Both the position numbers and the translations under genes were made by a program. Below are positions 39,536-48,508 of a stretch of DNA of 64,000 nt, in pieces. The stretch comes from Bin87 sp026710825 (GTDB lineage Bacteria > Chloroflexota > Dehalococcoidia > Lucifugimonadales > UBA3495), in contig OZ247427.1 in assembly GCA_965232815.1 (NCBI GenBank), forward strand, positions 558,001 through 622,000. Direction: 5' to 3'. The notes beneath the pieces were generated by a model that was not told where the DNA came from, made no database searches, and was given only the letters and a program-made list of their open reading frames with translations. Each line of letters starts with the position of its first letter. Position 1 is the first letter of the stretch.

Positions 39536-42016
39536 TTACCCGACCACCACGTTCACCAGCCTCCCCGGTACATACACCACGTTCCGCACGGTTTTGCCGT
39601 CCACGTGTGCCTGCACGCGCTGGCTGTCCAGCGCCAACTGACGCGCCTCGTCCTCGCCTATGCCCGCGGACACGGTGATGCGATCTCGCACTCTGCCGTT
39701 CACCTGCACCACCAGGGTGATCTCCTCCTCGGCTGCAACGTCGTCGTCCCATTCGGGGAAAGGCTGCTGGTGGACGCTGTAGGCATGCCCGGTGCGTTCC
39801 CACAGTTCCTCGGCGACGTGCGGAGCGATGGGCGCCAGCATGAGCAGGAACTTCTCGGTGCTGTCCCGCCAGGTTGCGCTGTCCACCGATTGGTCATTCC
39901 ACACCCGGCTCAGATGGTTCACCAGTTCCATCAACGCGGCGATGGAGGTGTTGAATTTGAACTTGTCCAGGTCGTCGTAGCACTTGCGGATGGTCTGATG
40001 CAGAACTCGCTGTGTGTCGCGCACCGCGGCGGGATCCGTCGGACTCGCATCCAGTTCGCCGGCGTCGTATTCCACCAGATTCCACATCCGGTTCAGCCAG
40101 CGCACCACCCCGTTGATGCCTTCGTCGCTCCACGGACCGCCCTGGTCCCACGGCCCGATGAACATCAGGAAGCAGCGGACCGCATCCGCTCCCACCTGCC
40201 CCACCACGTCGTCAGGGTTGACTACGTTGCCGCGGCTCTTGCTCATCTTTTCGTGGTCGGAACCAAGGATCACGCCCTGGTTGAAAAGACGCAGGAACGG
40301 CTCGTCGATGTCCAGCATCCCCATGTCGCGCAGCGACTTGATGAAGAACCGGCTGTACAGCAGGTGCATCACCGCGTGTTCCGCGCCGCCGGTGTACTGA
40401 CGCACCGGCATCCAGTCGGCCGTGGTATCAGCCTCGAACGGCCCGCCGTCGAACTGCGGAGTGCAATATCGCAGCATGTACCACGACGAGTCCATGAAGG
40501 TGTCCATGGTGTCGGTTTCGCGCCGTCCCGGTCCGCCGCAATTCGGGCACACCGTGTTGACGAAACTTTCGTTGATCGCCAACGGCGATTCTCCCGTGGG
40601 CCGAAACTCCGCGTCCTCCGGAAGCAGCACCGGCAATTCCGATTCCGGCACCGGCTGCACCCCGCAGTCATCGCAGTAAACCATGGGTATCGGCGTGCCC
40701 CAGTACCGTTGGCGGGAGATCAGCCAGTCGCGCAGCCGGTAGGTAACGGTGCGATGACCCCAACCGCGACCCTCCACGTCCTTGGAGATGGCGGCCGTGC
40801 CCTCCTCATTGGTCATGCCTTCATAGGCTCCAGAGTTGGTCATGAACCCGTTGCCCAGGTACGCCTCGGTGGGTTCTCTGCCGTCCCACTCGATGGGCGC
40901 GATCACCGTCCGGACCGGCAACCGGAACTTGCGGGCGAACTCGAGGTCCCGGTCGTCATGTGCCGGCACTCCCATCACCGCGCCCGTTCCGTACGTGGTC
41001 AGCACGTAGTCGGCCACGTAGATGGGCACCTGTTCATTGTTCAGCCGGTTTCGCGCGCTGGCTCCAATGAACACGCCGGTCTTTTCCCGGTCCGCAGAAA
41101 GGCGGTCAATCTCCGATGATGCGCGGGCACGTTCGACGTAGGCTTCCACTTCGGCGCGCTTGCTTTCGGAGGTCAACTTGGGCACCAGTGGATGCTCAGG
41201 GGCCAGGACGATGAAGGTCACGCCGAAGATGGTGTCGATGCGCGTGGTGAAGGTACGGATTTCCCGCTCCTCCAGTCCATAGTCGGATATGTCAAACCCG
41301 ATCTCCACGCCCTCGCTCCGGCCGATCCAGTTGCGCTGCATCGTCAGAATCTTGTCCGGCCAATCGTCCAGAGTGTCGAAGTCCAGCAGTTCGTCCGCGT
41401 AATCGGTGATCCGGAAGAACCATTGCTCGAAATCTCGGCGCGTGATCGGCGTGTCGCACCGTTCGCACACCCCGTTCAGCACCTGTTCGTTGGCCAGCAC
41501 GGTCTGGCAGGAGGGGCACCACACGACCGGCGCTTTCGCCCGGTAGGCCAGGCCCTTTTCGTACAACTTGATGAAGAACCACTGGTTCCAGCGGTAATAT
41601 TCCGGCAGGCAGCAGACCACCTCCCGGTCCCAGTCGTAAATCGCGCCCAGCGATCGCAGTTGGCGGCGCATGTTTTCCACGTTGGACATCGTCCACTCGT
41701 AGGGATGCACGCCGCGCGATATGGCCGCGTTTTCCGCCGGCAGCCCGAACGCGTCAAACCCGATGGGATGCAGCACGTTGTATCCCTGCATTCGCCGGAA
41801 CCGCGCGTGCGCGTCTGACGGAGCCATCGCGTACCAGTGGCCGATGTGCAGGTCGCCCGACGGGTACGGATACATGGTCATCTCGAACCACTTGGGGCGC
41901 GGGTCGCTGTCTTCAACCCGATAGATGCCGTCGCGTTCCCACCGCTCCTGCCACTTGCGGTCGATGGCTACCGCGTCATAGCGCGGCTCAACTTGACGCT
42001 GGGCTGTGGTCGTCAT
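39536..42016 (-). CDS. leuS: Leucyl-tRNA synthetase
   Basis: An 826-residue class I synthetase. The HIGH motif is in MYPYPSGDLHIGHWYAM, the KMSKS motif is in DHEKMSKSRGN, and zinc-type cysteines are in VVWCPSCQTVLANEQV with GVCERCDTP. The CP1 editing domain is present (YVLTTYGTGAVMGVPAHDDRD) and the C-terminal anticodon and LeuS-specific domains are complete, ending VVYVPGRLVNVVVG. I chose the ATG at 42016 (MTTTAQRQ), with GAGGG upstream, over an in-frame ATG 24 bases before it. No T-box is visible in its 5' region. It begins the minus-strand run that continues through the cobalamin genes. Confidence 0.96.
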   Translation of the reverse strand: MTTTAQRQVEPRYDAVAIDRKWQERWERDGIYRVEDSDPRPKWFEMTMYPYPSGDLHIGHWYAMAPSDAHARFRRMQGYNVLHPIGFDAFGLPAENAAISRGVHPYEWTMSNVENMRRQLRSLGAIYDWDREVVCCLPEYYRWNQWFFIKLYEKGLAYRAKAPVVWCPSCQTVLANEQVLNGVCERCDTPITRRDFEQWFFRITDYADELLDFDTLDDWPDKILTMQRNWIGRSEGVEIGFDISDYGLEEREIRTFTTRIDTIFGVTFIVLAPEHPLVPKLTSESKRAEVEAYVERARASSEIDRLSADREKTGVFIGASARNRLNNEQVPIYVADYVLTTYGTGAVMGVPAHDDRDLEFARKFRLPVRTVIAPIEWDGREPTEAYLGNGFMTNSGAYEGMTNEEGTAAISKDVEGRGWGHRTVTYRLRDWLISRQRYWGTPIPMVYCDDCGVQPVPESELPVLLPEDAEFRPTGESPLAINESFVNTVCPNCGGPGRRETDTMDTFMDSSWYMLRYCTPQFDGGPFEADTTADWMPVRQYTGGAEHAVMHLLYSRFFIKSLRDMGMLDIDEPFLRLFNQGVILGSDHEKMSKSRGNVVNPDDVVGQVGADAVRCFLMFIGPWDQGGPWSDEGINGVVRWLNRMWNLVEYDAGELDASPTDPAAVRDTQRVLHQTIRKCYDDLDKFKFNTSIAALMELVNHLSRVWNDQSVDSATWRDSTEKFLLMLAPIAPHVAEELWERTGHAYSVHQQPFPEWDDDVAAEEEITLVVQVNGRVRDRITVSAGIGEDEARQLALDSQRVQAHVDGKTVRNVVYVPGRLVNVVVG

Positions 42017-42361
42017 TGGAAGGGATCCCTCGTGTTGCAATTGTTCCGTCGTCGCTCAAATATAGCACACGCGAGCACGGAACTGCGATCACGGGACAGT
42101 ATAACACCGGCATGCGCCCAGACCCGATTCGCCGGCCCATCCGACCGCTTGCCTTGTCGCGCCGCCCGATGTCGCTACTCATAGTTGTACGGTCGTTGCC
42201 CATCGTTCTACGTCTGATTATGGTGCGTCTGGTCGCGGAGTGCCTGGTTATGCCGCGTCTGATTGACATATTCGCCTTTGCGCCGATAATAACGCTGGCC
42301 GATACCAACCGACCGGCGGTTCGCCAACCCTCTCCCGCATGCGCAGCCCGAGGCCCACCCT
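42017..42361. other. Divergent intergenic region between leuS and the K+ transporter gene
   Basis: 345 bases with no gene. On the minus strand, TATACT (extended as GTTATACTG) and TGCTATATT look like -10 boxes for leuS. The middle holds a degenerate 15-base tandem repeat. I see no riboswitch. Confidence 0.5.
42202..42261. repeat. Degenerate 15-base tandem repeat, four units
   Basis: On the minus strand the units are CAGACGCGGCATAAC, CAGGCACTCCGCGAC, CAGACGCACCATAAT and CAGACGTAGAACGAT, head to tail. Three of the four start with CAGACG. Confidence 0.6.
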
Positions 42362-43837
42362 GTGAACGAACAGAACGACGGCGCCGCCGGCCCGGCAAGC
42401 TCCGCAGCCACTCGCCGCAGGGTAGCTCCGGTGCGCGTCCCAATCCGGCACCGAGTTCCCCCTCGGCGCTGGACCTCTGCTCCCGCGATCCTGCTGGGCG
42501 TCTTCCTGCTGCTGAATATCGCCGGCGGGTTGCTGCTGGTCCTGCCGTTGGCCGCCGCCGACGGGCACAGCGCTGGATTCCAGGTCTCCTTTTTCACCGC
42601 CATTTCGGCCGCCACCGTTACCGGCCTGACCCAGGTCGACACCCAGACATTCTGGTCGCCGTTCGGCCAGGTCGTCCTGTTCGTCCTCATGCTGGTTGGC
42701 GGCCTCGAGTTCATGACCGCCGCCACCGTGCTGGTATTCTTCGGTCGTCGCACCACCGTATTGGAGGAGGAGGTCTACCGGGACACTGTGGGCTCCGGCC
42801 AGACCTCCAACGTCGCCAAGGTCGCGCGCAACATCGTGCTCGCGTTCATGGCGGGCTATTTGATCGGCGCGGCCCTGATTTTCTACCAGATGCGCACGAT
42901 GCCCGGCATGTCCCTGGCCGAGGCCGCCTGGCAGTCCATATTCCTGTCGGTTTCCGCTTTCAACAACGCCGGTCTCTCCATCCTGCCCAACGCCGCCAGT
43001 GGCAACAACCTGGATACCCTGGGGGCGTACCCGTATCTGGCCGGGCTGATCACACCGATGATAATCTTGGGAGCGCTGGGCTGGCCCCTCATGGTGGACA
43101 TGCGTCGCAACTGGCGACCCGAACTCAATCGCCGGCGTCTCAGTGGCCTGTTCCTGTTCAATTTCTCCCGGTTCACCCTGGACACCAAGCTCGTCATCAT
43201 CCTCACGTTGTCGTTGTATGCGCTGAGCGCCGGCGCGTTCCTATTCGCGGAGTGGGACGGTGTTCTGGCCGACCACTCCCTCCTCGGCAAAGTGGGCTCA
43301 TCCATATTTCACGGCGCCAGTGGACGCACAGCCGGCTTCGCGGCTCTGGACTGGAGCGGCGTCCGCGACTTCACCCTCCTGATATACGGCGGCCTGATGT
43401 TCATCGGCGGTTCCACGGCGTCGGTCGCCGGCGGAATCAAGGTCAACACGTTGGCGGTGCTGCTGGCAGCCGCCCGCTCGGCGGCGTTCCGACACCCCAG
43501 GACGGAGATCTTCCGGCGCGAGATCGGCGAGACGCTGGTCGCCAGGGCGCTCATGATTGCCCTGATCGCCGTGGCGTACCTGGGTGTGGTCACGCCCATC
43601 TTGACCTACACTGAGCCGCACCTGAATTTCGAAAAGCTGATATTCGAGGCCGTTTCCGCCTTCGGCACCAATGGAATGTCCACCGGTGTATCGGCAGATT
43701 TGAGCCTTGCCGGGTCTATAATATTCATGATCACCATGCTGGCGGGACGCATCGGGCCTCTCACCCTGGTCATGCTGTTGGCTCCCCGGGAAGAAGCATC
43801 CTACCGTTATCCCCAGGAACCCGTTAGAATTGGGTAA
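42362..43837 (+). CDS. TrkH/KtrB-type potassium channel subunit
   Basis: A 491-residue integral membrane protein starting at GTG. After a basic cytosolic N-terminus of about 40 residues, repeated M1-P-M2 units follow. Pore-loop elements include FFTAISAATVTGLTQVDT, SVSAFNNAGLSIL, GASGRTAGFAALDW and AVSAFGTNGMSTGVSADL, each with the selectivity Gly (T-G-L, N-A-G-L, T-A-G-F, T-N-G-M). Eight or more hydrophobic helices fit. It moves K+ (or Na+/K+) inward with the RCK subunit encoded six bases downstream. The KtrB subgroup is more likely than TrkH because of the short RCK partner. Confidence 0.92.
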   Translation: MNEQNDGAAGPASSAATRRRVAPVRVPIRHRVPPRRWTSAPAILLGVFLLLNIAGGLLLVLPLAAADGHSAGFQVSFFTAISAATVTGLTQVDTQTFWSPFGQVVLFVLMLVGGLEFMTAATVLVFFGRRTTVLEEEVYRDTVGSGQTSNVAKVARNIVLAFMAGYLIGAALIFYQMRTMPGMSLAEAAWQSIFLSVSAFNNAGLSILPNAASGNNLDTLGAYPYLAGLITPMIILGALGWPLMVDMRRNWRPELNRRRLSGLFLFNFSRFTLDTKLVIILTLSLYALSAGAFLFAEWDGVLADHSLLGKVGSSIFHGASGRTAGFAALDWSGVRDFTLLIYGGLMFIGGSTASVAGGIKVNTLAVLLAAARSAAFRHPRTEIFRREIGETLVARALMIALIAVAYLGVVTPILTYTEPHLNFEKLIFEAVSAFGTNGMSTGVSADLSLAGSIIFMITMLAGRIGPLTLVMLLAPREEASYRYPQEPVRIG

Positions 43838-43842
43838 CAATC

Positions 43843-44496
43843 ATGCCTAATCAAGTATGTGTCATCGGGCTGGGTCGATTTGGCGCCAAGTTGGCCACCA
43901 CCCTGTTCCAGGCAGACCACGAGGTGCTTGGCATTGACTTGGATGACCTGCGAGTCCAAGCCATGCTGGGTCGCGTTACCTACGCCGTGGAAGCCGATGC
44001 CACCAGCGAAACCGCCCTGCGCGACCTCGGGATCGCCGACATGGACGTGGCCGTCGTGGCCCTGGGCAGCCAGGTTCAGTCCAGCATCATCACCACCATG
44101 CTGCTCAAGACCATGGGCCTGCCCTTCGTCATCGCCCGCGCCACCGATACCCGCCACGCGGAGATCCTGCACCGGGTCGGCGCGGACAAGGTGATCTTTC
44201 CCGAAGAGGAAGCCGCCATCCGCGCGGCCAGCCTCGACCTGACCCCCAACTCCATTGATTTCATCGGTATCACGGAAACCGACGGGGTCCACAAACTGCG
44301 TCCGCCGGAACACATGCGTGGGCGTAGCCTGCACGACCTCGGACTCGGACACGAAAATCACCGGTTGATCACCATGGTCATCCAGCGCGGGCATGAATAC
44401 GTGGTCAACCCCAGCGACGAGGAAGTTATCGGAGATGGCGACATCCTCGTCGTCGTGGGCAGCCATGAGCAAGTCGCCCGCACATTCGAGAGATGA
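43843..44496 (+). CDS. RCK-type regulatory subunit of the K+ transporter (KtrA/TrkA)
   Basis: A 217-residue protein with one RCK unit. The N-lobe is a Rossmann fold (VCVIGLGRFGAKLATTLFQADHEVLGIDLD, with G-L-G-R-F-G and Asp binding the adenosine ribose), then EADATSETALRDLGIADMDVAVVALG and FVIARATDTRHAEILHRVGADKVIFPEEEAA. The C-lobe (RCK-C) is MRGRSLHDLGLGHENHRLITMVIQRG onward and ends VVVGSHEQVARTFER. It should form an octameric ring that gates the membrane subunit in response to ATP/ADP or NAD(H). Directly downstream of the channel gene. Confidence 0.93.
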   Translation: MPNQVCVIGLGRFGAKLATTLFQADHEVLGIDLDDLRVQAMLGRVTYAVEADATSETALRDLGIADMDVAVVALGSQVQSSIITTMLLKTMGLPFVIARATDTRHAEILHRVGADKVIFPEEEAAIRAASLDLTPNSIDFIGITETDGVHKLRPPEHMRGRSLHDLGLGHENHRLITMVIQRGHEYVVNPSDEEVIGDGDILVVVGSHEQVARTFER

Positions 44497-44529
44497 GCGC
44501 AGGCCATCCCTCCACACTGGTGAACACTG

Positions 44530-45366
44530 ATGCCTGACCGAATCGGTTACTTGGGACCGGCCGGAACGTACACGGAGCAGGCCGCTCTGCTGTTTGCTCC
44601 GGACGCCGAACTCCAGCCTTACCCCACCATCAGCGCCGTGGGTGGCGCCGTCGTATCCCGTGAGTTGGAATCCGGTGTCGTGCCCATTGAAAACAGCCTG
44701 GAAGGTTCTGTAACTTTCACCCTCGACCTCCTGATCGCCCAGTCCGAGCTATCCATCAGGAACGAGGTGGTGATTCCCATCGACCACTACCTGGTGGCTC
44801 CTCGCGGCGTATCCGCCGGTTCCGTAGAGGTGATCTATTCGCACCCCCAGGCACTCGCCCAATGCCAGGCCTATCTCGGCCAGCATTTCCCCACCGCCGC
44901 CCGCGAAGCGTCGCTCAGCACCGTCGCTGCCGTAATCGACATGCAGGCCAGCCGTACTCCTGCGGCGGCCATCTGCCCGCAGCGCGCCTCCGAGATCTAC
45001 GACGTGCAGGTTCTCGCCCGGAGCATCCAGGACAACTCGGCCAACCAGACCCGTTTCGTCGCCCTGGCTCACGATGATCACCCGCCCACCGGACACGACC
45101 GCACCTCGATCAGCTTTGCGTTCGCCGTTGATCGCCCCGGCAACCTCTACCACGCCATCGGTGAGTTCGCGGAGCGCAACATCAACCTCGTCAAGATCGA
45201 AAGCCGCCCCACCAAGCAGGAATTGGGCCGCTACGTTTTCCTCATCGATTGTGAGGGCCACCGCGAAGAACCCGAGGTCGCAGCCGCCCTGCAGGGTCTC
45301 CGCACGTACACTGATGCGTTCAAAATACTCGGCTCCTATCCGTGCTGGGAGCCTACCGGCGCCTAG
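44530..45366 (+). CDS. pheA: Prephenate dehydratase
   Basis: A 278-residue monofunctional enzyme. Catalytic domain: RIGYLGPAGTYTEQAALLF, GVVPIENSLEGSVTFTLDLL, VIYSHPQALAQCQAYL and DNSANQTRFVALA (the T-R-F motif with the catalytic Thr). A C-terminal ACT domain (SISFAFAVDRPGNLYHAIGEFAERNINLVKIESRP) provides phenylalanine feedback; the E-S-R-P is the Phe-binding signature. It makes phenylpyruvate. No chorismate mutase is fused or adjacent. Confidence 0.96.
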   Translation: MPDRIGYLGPAGTYTEQAALLFAPDAELQPYPTISAVGGAVVSRELESGVVPIENSLEGSVTFTLDLLIAQSELSIRNEVVIPIDHYLVAPRGVSAGSVEVIYSHPQALAQCQAYLGQHFPTAAREASLSTVAAVIDMQASRTPAAAICPQRASEIYDVQVLARSIQDNSANQTRFVALAHDDHPPTGHDRTSISFAFAVDRPGNLYHAIGEFAERNINLVKIESRPTKQELGRYVFLIDCEGHREEPEVAAALQGLRTYTDAFKILGSYPCWEPTGA

Positions 45367-45375
45367 TCAGCAGGC

Positions 45376-45879
45376 ATGAGACCGCTCTGGTCTGCCGCTG
45401 CCCTCATTGCGCGCGTCCCTGCGTTCCTGTTCCGGTCTCACTTCCGCGTCCGTGGCGACAGCATGCGGCCAACCCTGCTCCACGGTGACCTGCTGCACGT
45501 CGTGCCAAGAACCTGGACTCCACAGGGATACCCGCGCGGCTCTGTGGTGGTAGCCATGTCCCCCGCGCAGGACGGAGCGTTCTGGGTAAAACGTGTCGTT
45601 GGCCTACCCGGCGAATTCGTGACAATCCAAGGCGCCGGCTGTGTCCTGATCGATGATTCACCTTTGCCGGAACCATACCTCTCTCACCCATACCAACCGT
45701 CCGGAGACACCCCGCCGTGGTTGTGCGACGGCGACGAATATTTCCTGATGGGCGATAACCGGTCCGACAGCGACGACAGCCGGCGATACGGGCCGGTTTC
45801 CTCTCATCGGATCATCGGCCGGGTGTGGCTCCGCTGGCCTCTGCGCCGCCCCGCACGGACGCAGGAGCCAATCCAATGA
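45376..45879 (+). CDS. Signal peptidase I (S26 family), small
   Basis: A 167-residue protein. Box B is FRVRGDSMRPTLLHGD with catalytic Ser29; box D is FWVKRVVGLPGEFVTI with Lys72; box E is DEYFLMGDNRSDSDDSRRYGPVSSHRIIGRV. The N-terminus (LWSAAALIARVPAFLF) is a short hydrophobic segment that may be the single membrane anchor. It cleaves signal peptides at the outer face of the cytoplasmic membrane. It overlaps the next gene by four bases. Its partner genes give no hint of a dedicated substrate. Confidence 0.9.
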   Translation: MRPLWSAAALIARVPAFLFRSHFRVRGDSMRPTLLHGDLLHVVPRTWTPQGYPRGSVVVAMSPAQDGAFWVKRVVGLPGEFVTIQGAGCVLIDDSPLPEPYLSHPYQPSGDTPPWLCDGDEYFLMGDNRSDSDDSRRYGPVSSHRIIGRVWLRWPLRRPARTQEPIQ

Positions 45880-46847
45880 ACCTGGAGCACGCCACCGAAA
45901 GGGTCGCCCACTGGGTCAGCAGCATCCTGTGGTTGTCCCGCGTCAGGCGGGAAATCGAGGCCGCGGCCGCGCGGTGGCGACCGCTCCGCGTCCTGCTCGC
46001 CACCCTGGCGGCGGTAACCCGCAACGACGCCCAGCAACTGATCGCAGGCATCGCCTACTACGGCATGGTCGCCCTGATCCCGGTGTCCGTCGCGCTCCTC
46101 CAATTTCTGGGAGTCGCCCTGGGGCAGGAATTGTCCATGGGTTGGTTTGAGACGTGGTCATCCCGGCTGTTGCCCGGCGACATCGATTTCGAGAGCCTGC
46201 TGGTGGCACAGGATTTCACCGTCGTCGGCATCACCGGAGTGTTCGCCCTGCTGGGCCTGGCCTGGGGATCCTACAAGCTGTTCGGGTCCGTTGGGGTTGT
46301 GGTCAACCGTATGTGGGGGATTGCCCCGGCCCAGGTGGGCATCGTCGGCAAAACGCGTCAATACCTGCTGATGAGCGCGACCTCGCTGGTGTTGTTGCTG
46401 TCCAGCGTGTTCACCTACCTGATTTCATACGGATTGGCGCCCCAAGCCTCACGCCATCCCGATCCTGACGCTCCGTCCGACGCCATCGTAACGTTCGTCA
46501 CCCAGGGTTGGTGGTCCAACGTATTCGCAGGGCTCCTGGCCGTGGTCGCATTCCTGATCGTCTACCGGTACGTCCCGGAACGGCGCGTGCTATGGCGGTG
46601 GGCAATCGTCGGAGCGGCTGTATCCGGCGTGGCCCTGCAGGCCGTCAACTACGGTGTGGCGCTGTTCATCACCTACGCCGCTCCGTCTCACCTGGTGTAC
46701 GGCCCATTGGCATCCGTGCTAATCGTGCTCGTCTGGCTGTTCGCCTCGTCTGTGACACTCGCCTCGGGAGCCGCGGTGGCCGCCTACGGGCAAAACGTGT
46801 ATAACCACGACGGGCCAGTCCCCGGCCCCGGTTGGTTCCTGCGCTAG
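45876..46847 (+). CDS. YihY/BrkB family membrane protein
   Basis: A 323-residue protein; the ATG at 45876 overlaps the signal peptidase stop and is preferred over an in-frame ATG at 45825. It has an amphipathic N-terminus, then six hydrophobic helices. Family parts: DAQQLIAGIAYYGMVALIPVSVALLQFLG (the A-x-x-x-F/Y-Y element), ITGVFALLGLAWGSYKLFGSVGVVVNRMWGI, FLIVYRYVPERRVLWRWAIVGAAVSG and PLASVLIVLVWLFASSVTLASGAAVAA. Formerly called ribonuclease BN by error; the function is unsettled, possibly transport. It is the last + gene before a convergent junction. Confidence 0.9.
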   Translation: MNLEHATERVAHWVSSILWLSRVRREIEAAAARWRPLRVLLATLAAVTRNDAQQLIAGIAYYGMVALIPVSVALLQFLGVALGQELSMGWFETWSSRLLPGDIDFESLLVAQDFTVVGITGVFALLGLAWGSYKLFGSVGVVVNRMWGIAPAQVGIVGKTRQYLLMSATSLVLLLSSVFTYLISYGLAPQASRHPDPDAPSDAIVTFVTQGWWSNVFAGLLAVVAFLIVYRYVPERRVLWRWAIVGAAVSGVALQAVNYGVALFITYAAPSHLVYGPLASVLIVLVWLFASSVTLASGAAVAAYGQNVYNHDGPVPGPGWFLR

Positions 46848-46877
46848 CGACTCAACCCTCACACATTCGCAAAACAA

Positions 46878-46904
46878 ACAGGGGCGACGCATGGTCGCCC
46901 CTGT
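46878..46904. terminator. Perfect 11-bp palindrome at a convergent junction (YihY / small protein)
   Basis: ACAGGGGCGAC and GTCGCCCCTGT pair perfectly around GCATG. It lies between convergent gene ends at 46847 and 46924. Confidence 0.65.
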
Positions 46905-46923
46905 CGCGTTCCGTTTCGATCGG

Positions 46924-47193
46924 CTAGAGTTTCCAGAAACTGCCCACCTGGCAGATTATGTCCACCTTGTTGATGGACTCGGCAGGCCAGCCCACCATGT
47001 TCAGCCAGTCCTCGAAATGCGACTGTTCCACGGCCTCGCATTCGGAGATCAGCTTGCCGTTCTCCAGGTCGCCGTACACCTTGACGATTGTGGTACGCCG
47101 GTCGGGCCGCCATTTTTTCACGGCATCAAGCTTGCTCCGGAAATCCTCTTCCGTGATCCCCGGTATGTTGTGGACGGCGATGAAACGCGCCAT
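46924..47193 (-). CDS. Small alpha/beta protein, function unknown
   Basis: An 89-residue protein, MARFIAVHNIPGITEEDFRS then TTIVKVYGDLENGKLISECE and VEQSHFEDWLNMVGWPAESINKVDIICQV. The layout (beta-alpha-beta with H-x-I-P-G and a late W-L hydrophobic helix) recalls small ferredoxin-like or DUF4242/DUF3303-type domains, but I cannot assign it firmly. No signal peptide. It is 72 bases downstream of two MaoC-like genes on the same strand and may be co-expressed with them. Confidence 0.65.
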   Translation of the reverse strand: MARFIAVHNIPGITEEDFRSKLDAVKKWRPDRRTTIVKVYGDLENGKLISECEAVEQSHFEDWLNMVGWPAESINKVDIICQVGSFWKL

Positions 47194-47265
47194 TGTGTCA
47201 GTCTCCAGTAGAGTCAGGGCGATTCCAAAAGGCGGTCACCCCGGCGTTTCGGTCTTGAATCGTCG

Positions 47266-47826
47266 CTAGTCGGCCGGCGGCACGAACGGGTACGGAATCG
47301 GCGGCCCGTCCTTGAGCGGCAGCACCACCGTCGCAGTCCCGGGCATGCTCTCGATACCGTCCTGGGTCTTCATCCCGATTTCCAACTCGATGAAACCCAT
47401 CTGGTTCTTTTCGTACTTGCTGGTCACCCGGCCCCACATGATCAGGATGTCCCCCGGAACCAGCATCGCCCGGTGTTCGAACCTCGCCTTCCACGGCCAT
47501 CCGTTGGGCAGCGTCCAGTCCTTCAGGTACTGGGGCACCACGCTCTGTTTCCACGAACCATGCACCAGGATGCTGGGGTTGCGGTCGTGGTTCAGTCCGA
47601 AGTCCAGATCGTAATGAATCCGGTGGAAGTTCTCGATTGCCGCGCTCCACCGGAAGAGGTGCGTCGGCGTCGGCTTGTATATGTACTTGGGCAGTTCGTC
47701 GCCCTCGTTCACGTCGCCGTAGTAGATCTGCGTCTTGTCGCGCAACCCGTCGGCGTCGGGCCGCTCGTTGCGCCGCCAGATCTCCTCGGGCTCCATGTTC
47801 AGGAGGTCGTCAAGCAGGGTGGTCAT
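47266..47826 (-). CDS. MaoC-like (FAS1-dehydratase-like) hot-dog protein
   Basis: A 186-residue protein; the ATG at 47826 has GGAGATC upstream and is preferred to an in-frame start at 47877. After an acidic N-terminus (MTTLLDDLLNMEPEEIWRRNERP), the hot-dog part has GDVNEGDELPKYIYKPTPTHLFRWSAAIENFHRIHYDLDFGLNHDRNPSILVHGSWKQSVVPQYL. The H-R-I-H-Y-D and L-V-H-G elements take the place of the MaoC D-x-N-P-x-H and A-H-G-M motifs, so a hydratase role on an acyl-thioester is likely. It is paired with the next gene (47878) in the same way as other two-subunit MaoC hydratases. Confidence 0.78.
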   Translation of the reverse strand: MTTLLDDLLNMEPEEIWRRNERPDADGLRDKTQIYYGDVNEGDELPKYIYKPTPTHLFRWSAAIENFHRIHYDLDFGLNHDRNPSILVHGSWKQSVVPQYLKDWTLPNGWPWKARFEHRAMLVPGDILIMWGRVTSKYEKNQMGFIELEIGMKTQDGIESMPGTATVVLPLKDGPPIPYPFVPPAD

Positions 47827-47877
47827 GGCTGATCTCCGTGTGTTCTGAAAAACCGTTGCAACTGGATTCGGCGCCAA

Positions 47878-48432
47878 TCAGCGTCGGATCGTCGACGCCC
47901 GCGTGATGCACAGCGTCACATCGTCCTGGTTCCAGTACCGCGTCTCCCGCGTGATGATCAGGAACGGCGTGCCGTCGCGGCCCAGGCGTTCCCGGATGTC
48001 GGAATATCGGTTCTGGAAAAATATCGTGTCGCCGATGCTGGGGTACGCGTACAACTCCAGCTCGTTGCCCGCGTTGAGCACCCGCACCAGGTTGGTCGGC
48101 ACCGGCGGCAACTCTCCGGGGCGCTCCACCGAACCGATGCCGTCGGACTCGGGGTTCTCCTCGAACGCCGCCGTGATGGGATCTCCCTGGTCGGGCCGGA
48201 TCCGGCTGGCCAGGTAGCTGACCATGATGGGCGGCGTGATCAATTCACCGTAGCGGGTCGACTTGGCGAATTCGTCATCCCAGTAACGCGGGTCCGGGTC
48301 CATCAGGGCCTGCGAGAACCGGCGCATGTATTCGCCGTCCACCACGCCCCAGGATTCTACGACGTCCCCGCTCACACCGATCATCGCCTGCACATCAGGC
48401 GTCAGCGCGGGGGGAGGGGCTTGCTGAGTCAT
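47878..48432 (-). CDS. MaoC N-terminal-type hydratase partner subunit
   Basis: A 184-residue protein: VESWGVVDGEYMRRFSQALMDPDPRYWDDEFAKSTRYGELITPPIMVSYLASR, which is the FAS1/MaoC N-terminal hydratase pattern (A-x-x-D-x-D-P-x-Y, then the T-P-P substrate-gate element), followed by NAGNELELYAYPSIGDTIFFQNRYSDIRER and a hot-dog end FLIITRETRYWNQDD. It should pair with the protein encoded 51 bases downstream to form a heteromeric acyl-CoA hydratase. The substrate is unknown. The gene starts after a short gap from a PfkB kinase gene. Confidence 0.8.
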   Translation of the reverse strand: MTQQAPPPALTPDVQAMIGVSGDVVESWGVVDGEYMRRFSQALMDPDPRYWDDEFAKSTRYGELITPPIMVSYLASRIRPDQGDPITAAFEENPESDGIGSVERPGELPPVPTNLVRVLNAGNELELYAYPSIGDTIFFQNRYSDIRERLGRDGTPFLIITRETRYWNQDDVTLCITRASTIRR

Positions 48433-48508
48433 AAAAACGCTCCGAAATTTGCGGATGCTGGACTGCCGAAAAGCCTAGCGCAGCCCGCCCGGTTCGTCAA
48501 TGCGAAGG

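Noticed and set aside
39380..41119. 579-codon open frame on the plus strand inside leuS
   Set aside because: Shadow of leuS; composition is His/Arg/Val-rich with no recognisable motif.
42017..42120. T-box upstream of leuS
   Set aside because: No AGGGTGG-type T-box motif, no Stem I signature and no terminator are present.
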